A stretch of DNA of 43,314 nt from NCBI GenBank assembly GCA_947589005.1, contig CANPZO010000023.1, positions 1 through 43,314 of the forward strand. Reading direction: 5' to 3'. The notes below the pieces were generated by a model. It was not told the origin of the DNA, did not search any database, and saw only the letters and a program-made list of their open reading frames with translations. Of this stretch, positions 9,447 through 18,548 are shown piece after piece. Source of the DNA: an uncultured Clostridia bacterium (GTDB lineage Bacteria; Bacillota; Clostridia; UMGS1883). The position numbers were made by a program, and so were the translations under genes. Position 1 is the stretch's first letter. The number at the start of each line of letters is the position of its first letter.

Positions 9447-12050
9447 ATGAATGTGAATAGGCTTTTGCGCTTTATGCTTTTTATAGGGGTTTTTACGCTG
9501 CTTGTGACATTTAACGCCCTGGCGCAGGAGACCGACGGCGGATTTGTCTATCAGGTCAACGGTGAATATGCCGAGATAACGGGCTATACCGGTGATATGA
9601 CGGATATTGTCATTCCCGGTACTCTGGAGGATAAGCCCGTCAGGATAGGCGAGGGGGCCTTCCGCGGCAATGCGGCGCTTACCAGTGTCACCGCCGGCAG
9701 CGGGGTTACCGCCGTAGGCCCCGGCGCCTTCGCGGACTGCACGGTCCTGTCGGACATAACTTTGGCCGACACGGTTTTGACCCTTGGGCGTGACGCCTTC
9801 GCTAACACTGCCTTTTACAACGACGGGGACAACTGGGAGGACGGCATCCTCTATACGGGCCGTCACCTTGTGGCGGCGAACGACGACCTCCCCGCCGACG
9901 AGTGGGGTTATCCGGACGATATAACCGTCAGGGACGGCACTCTTGTCATCGGCGAGGCCGCCTTTGAGAACAAAGCTTTGGGCGTCATAAACCTGCCGGT
10001 CAGTCTCAAGGCCGTAAATGACGGGGCGTTCAGCGGCTGTACCGACGTCGGATCCGCCATGCTAATTTACTACTATAATACCGAGGCCGGCATACCGGAG
10101 AAGGATTTTGGCAGTATAATCGACTGGCATAAAATCGACTTCGGCACGGATAACGGGTCCGTCACGGAGGGAGTGGTTTTCTTTCGCCAAAAGGAAAACG
10201 TGGGAGACTATACCATGTTTTACGAAATGGAGGGCTGGAACGACCACCAGCTCTGCCTTTACGGAGCGGACGGCGATCTGAGCGATTTTGTGATACCGGC
10301 CACGGTGGACGGCGAAACGCTGAAGCATATAACCGACAGTGCTTTTGCCGGCGACGAGCGGATAAAAAGGTTGGAAATACACGTGCCGGTATTTATAGGG
10401 ATTGAGTCGTTTATGGGCTGCCCCAACCTGACCTCGGTTGACATTTACGGCACCGACATGACCACCATTTGGAGCGGGGCCTTCGCGGACTGCGCCAACC
10501 TTAAAAGAGTGACCTTTCATGGCTTGGCGGATATTGAGAATGAATGTTTTAAAAACTGCGTCTCCCTTGATACGGTCACGCTGCCCTCCGCCGACGGGAG
10601 CAGATACAGCGTGGGGATGGGCGCCTTTGACAACTGCGCCGCCCTTGAAAGCATAAACATACCCCGAGGCTGCTCCCTCGACGCGAACGGCTGCTTCCAC
10701 GGCTGCACGGCTCTTAAAAATATCTACGCGGAGGAGGGTGAAGGCTCTCTTTACAAAAGCGTGGACGGGGTACTGTTCTCATACAATATGCAAAATCTCG
10801 GCCAATATCCCATGGGACGGACAGACGCTCAATACACCGTACCGGAGGGCGTGTATTATCTCGGCTTATCATTTAACGACTGTGCGCATCTTAAAAGAAT
10901 AAATCTTCCGCTCACATTGCGATATGCTCCGGGCGGCGCGTTTTTGGGCTGTACTGCCCTTGAGTCCGTCGAGGTGCCGGAGGAGAACGAATACCTCGCC
11001 TCGAGAGACGGGGTGCTCTTTGACAAGGCCATGAGCCGCCTCATTGTTTACCCTGCCGAGAAGTCGCGGACCGAGTACGAGGTTCCAAAAAGCGTCCGTC
11101 AAATAGAGTACGCCTTTAATGGCGCGTCCAAGCTTGAGAGCGTAATTCTGCCCGAGGGCCTCGAGGAGATAGGGTACCGCGCTTTCGAGAACTGCGCCGG
11201 CCTTAAGAGCGTTACACTGCCGCAAAGCCTTAGGTCAATAAAGAGCAGTGCTTTTTGCGGCTGCGCCTCTCTTAACGATGTTGTGCTGCCCGAGGGTCTG
11301 AACTATTTGGAGCCGTTGGCGTTCAAGGGCTGCTCCTCTCTGGAGAATATCGTCCTGCCCGAGGGTCTGAGCTGTTTGTACAATGAAACATTCGCGGACT
11401 GCGCCTCTCTTAAGACGGTCGTCCTGCCCGAGGGCCTTTACCAGATGCAGGAAAAGGCGTTCAAGGGCTGTTCCTCTCTGGAAAGCGTTGTCCTGCCGAA
11501 TACCCTGTATATGTTGGGCAGGGAAGCGTTTGCGGACTGTGTCTCTTTGAAAAGCGTGGTTCTGCCCGAAAGCCTGGACGGTATAGATGAGATGGCCTTC
11601 GCGGGCTGCTCCGGAATGAAATACATCGTCGCGCTGAACATAATATTCCCCCTTATGGAAAACGGCACCTTTGGGGGCTGTGACGGCGTGACCGACATTT
11701 ATTACGTCGGGGACGAGGATACTTGGCTGTGGAGAACCGCGGATTATACCGACCCGCCCTTCCTGAACGCGAGGGTTCACTATTACAGCACAGGACCGGC
11801 GGAGCTGGCCGAGCCAGAGATAACCGTGGACGGTGAAAATCTCGTGATAAGGACGAGGGTGCTCAACCTTGACCCCTATGAGCCCATGGTGATAATGCTG
11901 GCCACCGATAACGGCGTTTACGGTTATGTAGTCGGTTCCGAGGCGGAGTTTACCGTGCCCGCCGACGGCGTCGGAGAGATAAGGCTTTTCGTCTGGGAGA
12001 GCCTTGAGACCATGCGTCCGCTGTGCGAGGCATACGGCAAAGAAGTGTAA
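9447..12050 (+). CDS. Secreted BspA-type leucine-rich repeat protein
   Basis: The 867-residue protein starts with a signal peptide (MNVNRLLRF, hydrophobic core, cleavage likely after ALA near residue 26). Most of the rest is BspA/Treponema-type leucine-rich repeats (LRR_5) of about 23 residues with the core AFxxCxxLxxVxLPxGL, from about residue 45 to 760. Such proteins bind host, bacterial or matrix surfaces; a specific ligand cannot be named. Residues about 785-867 form a non-LRR beta-rich domain ending IRLFVWESLETMRPL. The repeats at residues 625-716 are two nearly identical 46-residue double units, evidence of recent duplication. The start at 9447 follows ACGGGAGGG; an earlier in-frame ATG at 9402 lies in the tuf terminator. 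No anchor motif is visible. Confidence 0.88.
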   Translation: MNVNRLLRFMLFIGVFTLLVTFNALAQETDGGFVYQVNGEYAEITGYTGDMTDIVIPGTLEDKPVRIGEGAFRGNAALTSVTAGSGVTAVGPGAFADCTVLSDITLADTVLTLGRDAFANTAFYNDGDNWEDGILYTGRHLVAANDDLPADEWGYPDDITVRDGTLVIGEAAFENKALGVINLPVSLKAVNDGAFSGCTDVGSAMLIYYYNTEAGIPEKDFGSIIDWHKIDFGTDNGSVTEGVVFFRQKENVGDYTMFYEMEGWNDHQLCLYGADGDLSDFVIPATVDGETLKHITDSAFAGDERIKRLEIHVPVFIGIESFMGCPNLTSVDIYGTDMTTIWSGAFADCANLKRVTFHGLADIENECFKNCVSLDTVTLPSADGSRYSVGMGAFDNCAALESINIPRGCSLDANGCFHGCTALKNIYAEEGEGSLYKSVDGVLFSYNMQNLGQYPMGRTDAQYTVPEGVYYLGLSFNDCAHLKRINLPLTLRYAPGGAFLGCTALESVEVPEENEYLASRDGVLFDKAMSRLIVYPAEKSRTEYEVPKSVRQIEYAFNGASKLESVILPEGLEEIGYRAFENCAGLKSVTLPQSLRSIKSSAFCGCASLNDVVLPEGLNYLEPLAFKGCSSLENIVLPEGLSCLYNETFADCASLKTVVLPEGLYQMQEKAFKGCSSLESVVLPNTLYMLGREAFADCVSLKSVVLPESLDGIDEMAFAGCSGMKYIVALNIIFPLMENGTFGGCDGVTDIYYVGDEDTWLWRTADYTDPPFLNARVHYYSTGPAELAEPEITVDGENLVIRTRVLNLDPYEPMVIMLATDNGVYGYVVGSEAEFTVPADGVGEIRLFVWESLETMRPLCEAYGKEV
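11319..11594 (+). repeat. Tandem 138-bp double leucine-rich repeat
   Basis: Two adjacent 138-base units (11319-11456, 11457-11594) each encode one AFKGCSSLE repeat and one FADCxSLK repeat. The alternation is a second-order duplication on top of the basic 23-residue repeat. Confidence 0.75.
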
Positions 12051-12066
12051 ATCTAATTTGAACAGC

Positions 12067-12106
12067 AAAAAATCGTGCGGTCAGTCTGAGACACGCACGA
12101 TTTTTT
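12067..12106. terminator. Bidirectional terminator between LRR gene and metal ATPase gene
   Basis: AAAAAATCGTGC (12067-12078) pairs perfectly with GCACGATTTTTT (12095-12106). Because both sides are A/T runs, it can stop transcription from either of the two convergent genes. Confidence 0.92.
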
Positions 12107-12121
12107 CTGTTATTAAGAGCT

Positions 12122-13990
12122 TCAAACGCGCCTGCTGCGCATTACCGCCACGGCTACCGCGATAAGGGCGACGCCCACGTCGGCAAAAACCGCCAGCCAC
12201 ATATTGGCGATGCCGGCGGCGCCGAGTACAAGCACCAACGCCTTCACGCTCAGGGCAAAGGCGATATTGAAGGCCGCCGTCCGGTTGACCTTGCGGGCTA
12301 TCTTCACCGCCAGCGGCACCTTGGAGGGGACGTCGTCCATGATGACCACGTCGGCGGCTTCCATTGCCGCCTCGCGGCCGAGGCCGCCCATGGCGATGCC
12401 GATGTCCGCTCCGCTCAGAGCGGGCGCGTCGTTTACGCCGTCGCCGGCGAAGGCCACCGTGCCCTTAAGCCCGCGTATGATGTCCAGCTTTTCGCCGGGC
12501 AGCACCTTGGCGTGTACCTCACCGATGCCCAGCTTTTGGGCCGCGGCCTCGGCGGCGGCGGGGTTGTCGCCGGTTATCATGACCGGAGTTACGCCCAGCC
12601 TTTTGAGCGCGCTTACGGCGGCCGCCGCGTCCTCGCGAGGGGTGTCGGCCAGATAGATGGAGCCCATGTACCTCCCACCGCTCTGCACGTGCACGGCGGT
12701 GTAGGGACTGTCGTCGCTCACACCGGTCAGCTTCGCGCTGCCCGCCACTAACTCCACGCCGTTGATTTTGGCCGAAATTCCGCCGGTCAGCTCCGCAAAG
12801 TCCGTCACCGCGCAGCTGTCGCACCGCCCCTTGGCGGCGATGGCGGCGGCGATGGGATGCTCCGACTTCGACTCGGCGTGGGCCGCCAGGTGGAGCAGCT
12901 CCTCCTCGGTCACGCCCTCCGCCGGACGGGTTTCCACAATTTCCGGCTTGCCCTTGGTCAGGGTGCCGGTCTTGTCAAAGGCGGCGGTGTCAATTTTTGC
13001 CAGCCGCTCAAGGTAGGCTCCGCCTTTAAACAGTATGCCGCAGCGCGAGGCAAGCCCCATGCCCGCGAAGTAAGTCAGCGGCACGCTCAGCACCACCGCA
13101 CACGGGCACGACGCCACAAGGAAGATAAGCCCCCGGTGAACCCACTCGCCCAAATGCCCGACGAAAACCGGCGGCACAAAGGCCAGCACCGCCGCCGCGC
13201 CGACCACGCAGGGAGTGTAGATTTTGGCGAATTTCGTAATAAAGCGTTCGCTGCGGCTCTTTTTCTCCCTGGCCTCGGTGACCATGCGGAAGATGCGCTC
13301 GGTGGAAGAGTCGCTGAGCGTGTGGGTAACCTTTATCAGAATTTCCGATTTCATGTTTATCATGCCCGACACGATGTCGTCGCCCTCGCTGAAGTCGCGG
13401 GGCACGCTTTCGCCGGTGACCGCCTGAGTGTCCGCCACGGCGGAGGGGGAGAGCAGCACCCCGTCCAGGGGCACGCGCTCGCCCGGGGCCACGGCTATAA
13501 TTTGGCCCACCTTCACCTGGCCCGGCTCGACCACGGTTTTGACGCCGTTTTCGTAAATCGCCGCGTGGTCGGGACGCATACGGATAAGGGCGTTTATACC
13601 GGCGCTGCTCTTGTCAACGGCCTTGTCCTGTATGTATTCCCCAAGGCCGTAAAATATCATTACCGCGACGCCCTCGGTGAAGTCGCCGATGCAAAACGCC
13701 CCCACCGTCGCCACCGTCATCAGGAAGCACTCGTCGAAGCCGTGGCCGTGAGCGATGCCCTTGACGGCGGAGATAACCGTGTCGTACCCCGCGACCGCGT
13801 AGGCCAGCAGATATACCGGCAGCGTAAAGTACCAGCGCAGATACCTCCCCATGACCCAGCCCGCTATCAGCAGCGCCAGGGCCGTCAGCAGCCTCGGCAG
13901 GAGAAAGCGGCCTTCCGCCTCGTCCTCCTCGTGGCAGTGCCCGCAGCCTCCGCAGCCGCAATGCTCATGCCCGTGATTATGCTCGCTCAT
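12122..13990 (-). CDS. cadA: P1B-type heavy-metal-transporting ATPase (Cd/Zn/Pb type)
   Basis: This membrane pump uses ATP to expel soft divalent metals such as Zn2+, Cd2+ or Pb2+. In the 622-residue protein the transmembrane metal site is Cys295-Pro-Cys297 (ASCPCAVVLS), the phosphorylated residue is Asp339 in DKTGT, the nucleotide-domain HP motif is SEHPIAAAI, and the hinge is GDGVNDAPAL. Instead of the common HMA domain (GMTCxxC), the N-terminus is a short His/Cys-rich tail (HNHGHEHCGCGGCGHCH), a likely metal-sensing or loading segment. It overlaps the upstream repressor gene by 4 bases (ATGA). The CPC motif and the CadC-like partner favour Zn/Cd/Pb over Cu; exact specificity is inferred. 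Confidence 0.92.
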   Translation of the reverse strand: MSEHNHGHEHCGCGGCGHCHEEDEAEGRFLLPRLLTALALLIAGWVMGRYLRWYFTLPVYLLAYAVAGYDTVISAVKGIAHGHGFDECFLMTVATVGAFCIGDFTEGVAVMIFYGLGEYIQDKAVDKSSAGINALIRMRPDHAAIYENGVKTVVEPGQVKVGQIIAVAPGERVPLDGVLLSPSAVADTQAVTGESVPRDFSEGDDIVSGMINMKSEILIKVTHTLSDSSTERIFRMVTEAREKKSRSERFITKFAKIYTPCVVGAAAVLAFVPPVFVGHLGEWVHRGLIFLVASCPCAVVLSVPLTYFAGMGLASRCGILFKGGAYLERLAKIDTAAFDKTGTLTKGKPEIVETRPAEGVTEEELLHLAAHAESKSEHPIAAAIAAKGRCDSCAVTDFAELTGGISAKINGVELVAGSAKLTGVSDDSPYTAVHVQSGGRYMGSIYLADTPREDAAAAVSALKRLGVTPVMITGDNPAAAEAAAQKLGIGEVHAKVLPGEKLDIIRGLKGTVAFAGDGVNDAPALSGADIGIAMGGLGREAAMEAADVVIMDDVPSKVPLAVKIARKVNRTAAFNIAFALSVKALVLVLGAAGIANMWLAVFADVGVALIAVAVAVMRSRRV

Positions 13991-14358
13991 GCCCCGGCCC
14001 TCCTTTCGGTAATGTGGTTCATGCCTATTTTGATTATGTCGCCGATGTGCTCGTCGTCAAGGGTGTAATATGTTTCCTTGCCGGCCTTGGTGGTCTTTAC
14101 CAGCCGGTTTTGCCTGAGCAGTCTGAGCTGGTGACTGACACCGGACTGGCTAACCCCCACCACGGCGGATATGTCGCACACGCACAGCTCGCTGCCGCTG
14201 AGGGTCTCCAGTATCTTTATCCTTGTGCTGTCCCCGAAAAGCTTGAAAAACTCGCTCAGCTCAAAAAGCATATCGTCGTCCGGCAGCAGGCTTTTGGCCC
14301 GTTCCACCTTGTCCTCATGGGTAAGCTCGACCTCGCACTTGTCCGTAAAATCCTCCAT
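13987..14358 (-). CDS. ArsR/SmtB family metal-responsive repressor (CadC/CzrA type)
   Basis: The 123-residue winged-helix repressor leaves DNA when it binds metal, turning on the pump behind it. ELCVCDISAVVGVSQSGVSHQLRLLRQNRLV is split by the family's alpha3 Cys motif (ELCVCD) and the recognition helix. The C-terminal helix has the alpha5 Zn-site pattern Asp-x-His...His-x-x-Glu (DEHIGDIIKIGMNHITE). It therefore may hold both alpha3 and alpha5 sites, as CadC does. The start is the ATG at 14358, 7 bases after AAGGAGG. It is coupled to the ATPase by an ATGA overlap. Its operator is visible at 14381-14394. Confidence 0.93.
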   Translation of the reverse strand: MEDFTDKCEVELTHEDKVERAKSLLPDDDMLFELSEFFKLFGDSTRIKILETLSGSELCVCDISAVVGVSQSGVSHQLRLLRQNRLVKTTKAGKETYYTLDDEHIGDIIKIGMNHITERRAGA

Positions 14359-14380
14359 GCCAAATCCTCCTTTTAACAAT

Positions 14381-14394
14381 TGAACGACTGTTCA
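14381..14394. promoter_or_regulatory. ArsR/SmtB operator
   Basis: TGAAC-gact-GTTCA is a perfect inverted repeat matching the core of known SmtB/CzrA/CadC operators. It lies just downstream of the -10 box of the repressor's own promoter, and a further GTTCA follows at 14398-14402. Confidence 0.85.
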
Positions 14395-14401
14395 TACGTT
14401 C

Positions 14402-14430
14402 ATAGTATCACATATTCATACATATGTCAA
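14402..14430 (-). promoter_or_regulatory. Promoter of the repressor-ATPase operon
   Basis: Minus strand TTGACA (14425-14430), 17 bases, TACTAT (14402-14407). Confidence 0.85.
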
Positions 14431-14474
14431 TAGAAAAAGAGAAAATTTTTGCACAAATTTTGCATAAAAAAGCC

Positions 14475-14503
14475 TTGCTTTTTCTCCTAAATAATGATAT
14501 AAT
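14475..14503 (+). promoter_or_regulatory. gdhA promoter
   Basis: TTGCTT (14475-14480), 17 bases, TATAAT (14498-14503). It is followed by a leader of about 115 bases that is much more GC-rich than the promoter. Confidence 0.75.
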
Positions 14504-14509
14504 TTCTTC

Positions 14510-15963
<1,454 letters not shown>

Positions 15964-15999
15964 GGCTGACGAAAGGCCGGCCCGAAAACCGTTTTGCAC

Positions 16000-16036
16000 G
16001 TCGCCGCGAGCGTTTATTCGCTTGCGGCGGCTTTTT
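16000..16036 (+). terminator. Terminator after gdhA
   Basis: TCGCCGCGAGCG and its complement CGCTTGCGGCGG form a stem around a TTTATT loop, followed by CTTTTT. Confidence 0.88.
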
Positions 16037-16043
16037 GTGCCGC

Positions 16044-16079
16044 GAAAAAGCGCCGGAGCAACCCGCCTTGCTCCGGCGC
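16044..16079 (-). terminator. Terminator of the ATPase gene
   Basis: GCGCCGGAGCAA (16050-16061) pairs with TTGCTCCGGCGC (16068-16079). The A-run at 16045-16049 becomes the T-run on the minus strand. Confidence 0.85.
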
Positions 16080-16093
16080 CGCAGTATTGGCGT

Positions 16094-16837
16094 TTATTTT
16101 TCCAAAAAGCCCAATTCCCTCAATATTCCCTCTCGGTTGTTCATAAAATACTTGTAAATTCGGTAAATCTCCGTGTCCTCGTATTCCACCCTGTGGACGG
16201 TCCCGCCGTCGAAGGACAGTATATCCGCCCCGGGATAGGCCAGCAGAATGGGGGAGTGGGTGGCGATTATGAACTGGGAGCGCGCCTCTGTCAGCTCGCG
16301 TATGCGGCTCAGAGCACTTAGCTGGGCGTTTACCGAAAGGGCGGCCTCCGGCTCGTCCAAAAGGTACAGTCCGCGGCCGTGGAGCCGGTTGAAAAACAGA
16401 GCGGCGAAGGATTCCCCATGGGACCGTTCGTGCAGGCTTCCGCCGTAGGCGTTCTTTATTGGCGGCGCGAAGGCGGGAACTGAGTCCAACTCCTCGATGT
16501 GGCTGGCCACGTTGTAGAAGCTTTCCGCCCTGAGAAAGTACCCGTCCGCCGGCATATACGGCCCCCGTATGAGCTTGAGGCTTTTGTACAGCGGACTGTG
16601 GCTCTCGTAGGTGGAAAAGGTCATGTTCCGCGAGCCTCCCTCGGGGTTAAAGCCGCGCGCCGCGGCTATGGCCTCCAATAGGGTTGACTTGCCGCTGCCG
16701 TTGGCCCCGACGAAAAAGGTCACAGGGGCGGCGAATTCGAGCCCCTTAAGGCTGCCTATGGCCGGAATGTCGAAGGGATAACCCTCGCCGTCCCAGCCTT
16801 TTGTCACGGTAAGGCCGGTTATGTAAAGCTCGTTCAT
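16094..16837 (-). CDS. AAA/ABC-type ATPase of the RecF/SMC-like group
   Basis: The 247-residue soluble protein has a complete ABC-type ATP site: Walker A GANGSGKST (residues 44-52), an ABC-like signature around RSHGESFAALF, Walker B LYLLDEPEAALS, and the switch His in IIATHSPILLAYPGA. It has no membrane segments, and the space between Walker A and the signature is too short for a coiled coil, so it is not a full SMC or RecN. Such stand-alone AAA_21/AAA_23 ATPases occur widely; some are parts of defence or repair systems, but none of the known partner genes is next to it. AAAGGAGG precedes the start. Its function is unknown. Confidence 0.82.
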   Translation of the reverse strand: MNELYITGLTVTKGWDGEGYPFDIPAIGSLKGLEFAAPVTFFVGANGSGKSTLLEAIAAARGFNPEGGSRNMTFSTYESHSPLYKSLKLIRGPYMPADGYFLRAESFYNVASHIEELDSVPAFAPPIKNAYGGSLHERSHGESFAALFFNRLHGRGLYLLDEPEAALSVNAQLSALSRIRELTEARSQFIIATHSPILLAYPGADILSFDGGTVHRVEYEDTEIYRIYKYFMNNREGILRELGFLEK

Positions 16838-16858
16838 GCCTCCGCCTCCTTTACTTTT

Positions 16859-16887
16859 ATGATAGCATCGGCGGCGGGGCTTGTCAA
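16859..16887 (-). promoter_or_regulatory. ATPase gene promoter
   Basis: Minus strand TTGACA (16882-16887), 17 bases, TATCAT (16859-16864). Confidence 0.75.
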
Positions 16888-16922
16888 TAGCGGTGGAAAA
16901 TAATTTTTTTTGGCAAAAACCC

Positions 16923-16951
16923 TTGACAAAGCCATGATTATATGGTAAAAT
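16923..16951 (+). promoter_or_regulatory. tRNA-Ser promoter
   Basis: TTGACA (16923-16928), 17 bases, TAAAAT (16946-16951), 15 bases before the tRNA 5' end. Confidence 0.85.
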
Positions 16952-16966
16952 ATCATTCGTCAGCGC

Positions 16967-17057
16967 GGAGAGATGGCTGAGCTGGTCTAAGGCGCACGAC
17001 TGGAAATCGTGTATCGGTTAACCCCGATCAAGGGTTCGAATCCCTTTCTCTCCGCCA
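16967..17057 (+). tRNA. tRNA-Ser (anticodon GGA)
   Basis: The 7-bp acceptor stem pairs GGAGAGA (16967-16973) with TCTCTCC (17047-17053), followed by discriminator G and an encoded CCA. The anticodon arm CACGA-CTGGAAA-TCGTG gives GGA, reading UCC and UCU. A long variable arm (about TATCGGTTAACCCCGATC) is the class II feature of serine tRNAs, and the T loop is GGTTCGAATCC. The gene borders an AT-rich island on its 3' side. Confidence 0.96.
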
Positions 17058-17060
17058 AAT

Positions 17061-17116
17061 GAACAATGGTAGGAATCTGAACCTAAGGGTTTGGATACCT
17101 ACCTTGTTCTTTTTTT
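17061..17116 (+). terminator. Terminator after tRNA-Ser
   Basis: GAACAA (17061-17066) pairs with TTGTTC (17104-17109) and GGTAGG with CCTACC within it, followed by a run of T to 17116. Confidence 0.9.
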
Positions 17117-17244
17117 GTTCCCCAGACTTTATGCGAGTTTATGGTGATTTTTGAGAGAATACAGTTTTGGACAAAATGATCAAAAAAGTTAAATTTCAGA
17201 AAAAAACTGGTTTAAGGCCTATATTTGAACCTTGGGAGTACAAA

Positions 17245-18387
17245 CTACTTATTTTCATTTTGCCCATGTCTAAGCCAAAAATCAGATTCAAATTTGTTAG
17301 GAGTTTTGTACTGAAGTGTTGCATGAGGACGTGAGGTATTAAAAAAATCAATATATTTTTCCACGCCACGCTTAAATTCTTTAACGCTGGAATATTTATA
17401 TCTATACAATTCTTCACGCTTTAATGAACTAAAAAAGGCTTCGCACACGGAATTATCATAAGGATTGCGTGTCCTCGAGAAAGATTGCGTTACCCCCAAA
17501 CTGGTCAAATATTTCATAAATGATTTAGAAATGTAGTTGCTTCCGTTGTCGGAATGAAATAGCAATTTGTTTTCGGGTTTACGGGATTCATAAGCCTTTT
17601 TAAATGTTGTTTTCGTTAGTTGAGTACTATTGTTTTTTGATATATGAAAGGAAATGACTTTCCTGGAAAATAAATCAATTATTGCACAAATGTAAAACTT
17701 TTGGCAGTTAAAATTGAATTGTGTCACATCGCTGACCCATACAGAATTAGGGGCTTCCGCTTTGAAGTTTTGGTTTAATATATTTTTCCTCTGACGTTCC
17801 ATATATTTCATGTACATAGCTTTCGAGTCGCCCCTAATGCTTGATAAACCCATTTCACGCATAATGTTAACAACGGCTTTTTGAGATACACTATACCCGA
17901 GATCATGCAGGATATGCGTTATTTTTGTTGAACCAAAGATTTGCTTATTTTTATCATAGATATCTTGGATAATAGGTCGTAATTCTTTGCATTTTTGATT
18001 GAACTGAGAGTTTTCCCTTTTGTTGCGGAAAATGTGGTTATAGTATGTACCTTTTGCAACTTTTAATGCTTCGCATAACGTGTGAACGTGATACTTAGAA
18101 GAAAGTTCCTCTATCACGCTCAATCTTTCTTTCAGCGGTGCCGTAGCCGTACATGGCGAGGTTTGAAGTATTTCGACTATGTCGTTTAGATGAGCGATTT
18201 TTCTTTTGTTGGCGCTGAATTCCTGTAAAGTAATATCAAGATTGTGTTTTGGTGCATTTTTGTAATTTTTGATCCAATAGTATAAAGTACTGCGAGGGAT
18301 TCCGGTGTCCGAAGAAATAGCCTTTACAGATTCGCCGGAAAGGTAGCGGTTGACGAATTCTTGTTCCTGAGGTTTAGAAAATGACAT
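17245..18387 (-). CDS. IS3-family transposase, OrfA and OrfB in one frame
   Basis: The 380-residue protein has an N-terminal helix-turn-helix (ESVKAISSDTGIPRSTLYYWIKNYKN, about 15-40), an HTH_21-type linker region and an integrase core. The catalytic triad is Asp220 (WVSDVTQF), Asp280 (HSDNGSNY) and Glu316 (CEAFF), with the DD(35)E spacing of the IS3 group. IS3 elements normally make this protein by a -1 frameshift; here it is one continuous frame. The ATG at 18387 follows TAGGAG; the upstream in-frame ATG at 18423 lies in the promoter. I could not find matching terminal inverted repeats or target duplication, so mobility is unproved. It is transcribed away from the ImmA-type gene across a shared dyad. 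Confidence 0.88.
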   Translation of the reverse strand: MSFSKPQEQEFVNRYLSGESVKAISSDTGIPRSTLYYWIKNYKNAPKHNLDITLQEFSANKRKIAHLNDIVEILQTSPCTATAPLKERLSVIEELSSKYHVHTLCEALKVAKGTYYNHIFRNKRENSQFNQKCKELRPIIQDIYDKNKQIFGSTKITHILHDLGYSVSQKAVVNIMREMGLSSIRGDSKAMYMKYMERQRKNILNQNFKAEAPNSVWVSDVTQFNFNCQKFYICAIIDLFSRKVISFHISKNNSTQLTKTTFKKAYESRKPENKLLFHSDNGSNYISKSFMKYLTSLGVTQSFSRTRNPYDNSVCEAFFSSLKREELYRYKYSSVKEFKRGVEKYIDFFNTSRPHATLQYKTPNKFESDFWLRHGQNENK

Positions 18388-18414
18388 AATAATTACTCCT
18401 ATAGTTTTTATAGT

Positions 18415-18443
18415 AGTATACATTATTTTTAATGTATTATCAA
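18415..18443 (-). promoter_or_regulatory. Transposase promoter with a spacer dyad
   Basis: Minus strand TTGATA (18438-18443), 17 bases, TATACT (18415-18420). ATACATT (18418-18424) and AATGTAT (18431-18437) form an inverted repeat lying in the spacer and -10 box. Confidence 0.65.
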
Positions 18444-18480
18444 GAATATTTAAAATTATTTTAATAAATTATATTCTTGA
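18440..18480. promoter_or_regulatory. Perfect 10-bp inverted repeat spanning two divergent -35 boxes
   Basis: TCAAGAATAT (18440-18449) and ATATTCTTGA (18471-18480) are exact inverse copies, 31 bases centre to centre, about three helical turns. The left arm covers the transposase -35 box and the right arm covers the ImmA-gene -35 box. A natural candidate binder is the HTH-bearing ImmA-like protein (inference). Confidence 0.7.
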
Positions 18481-18505
18481 CTTTATAATTTTTATTTATT
18501 ATAAT
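18477..18505 (+). promoter_or_regulatory. Promoter of the ImmA/DUF4411 pair
   Basis: TTGACT (18477-18482), 17 bases, TATAAT (18500-18505). Confidence 0.75.
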
Positions 18506-18548
18506 ATTAATAAGTAACATATCGAGCGTTAAACGGGGGTGATTTGTA

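Noticed and set aside
12857-14068. 403-codon forward frame antisense to the metal ATPase
   Set aside because: Shadow of cadA; it also runs through the cadA-repressor overlap.
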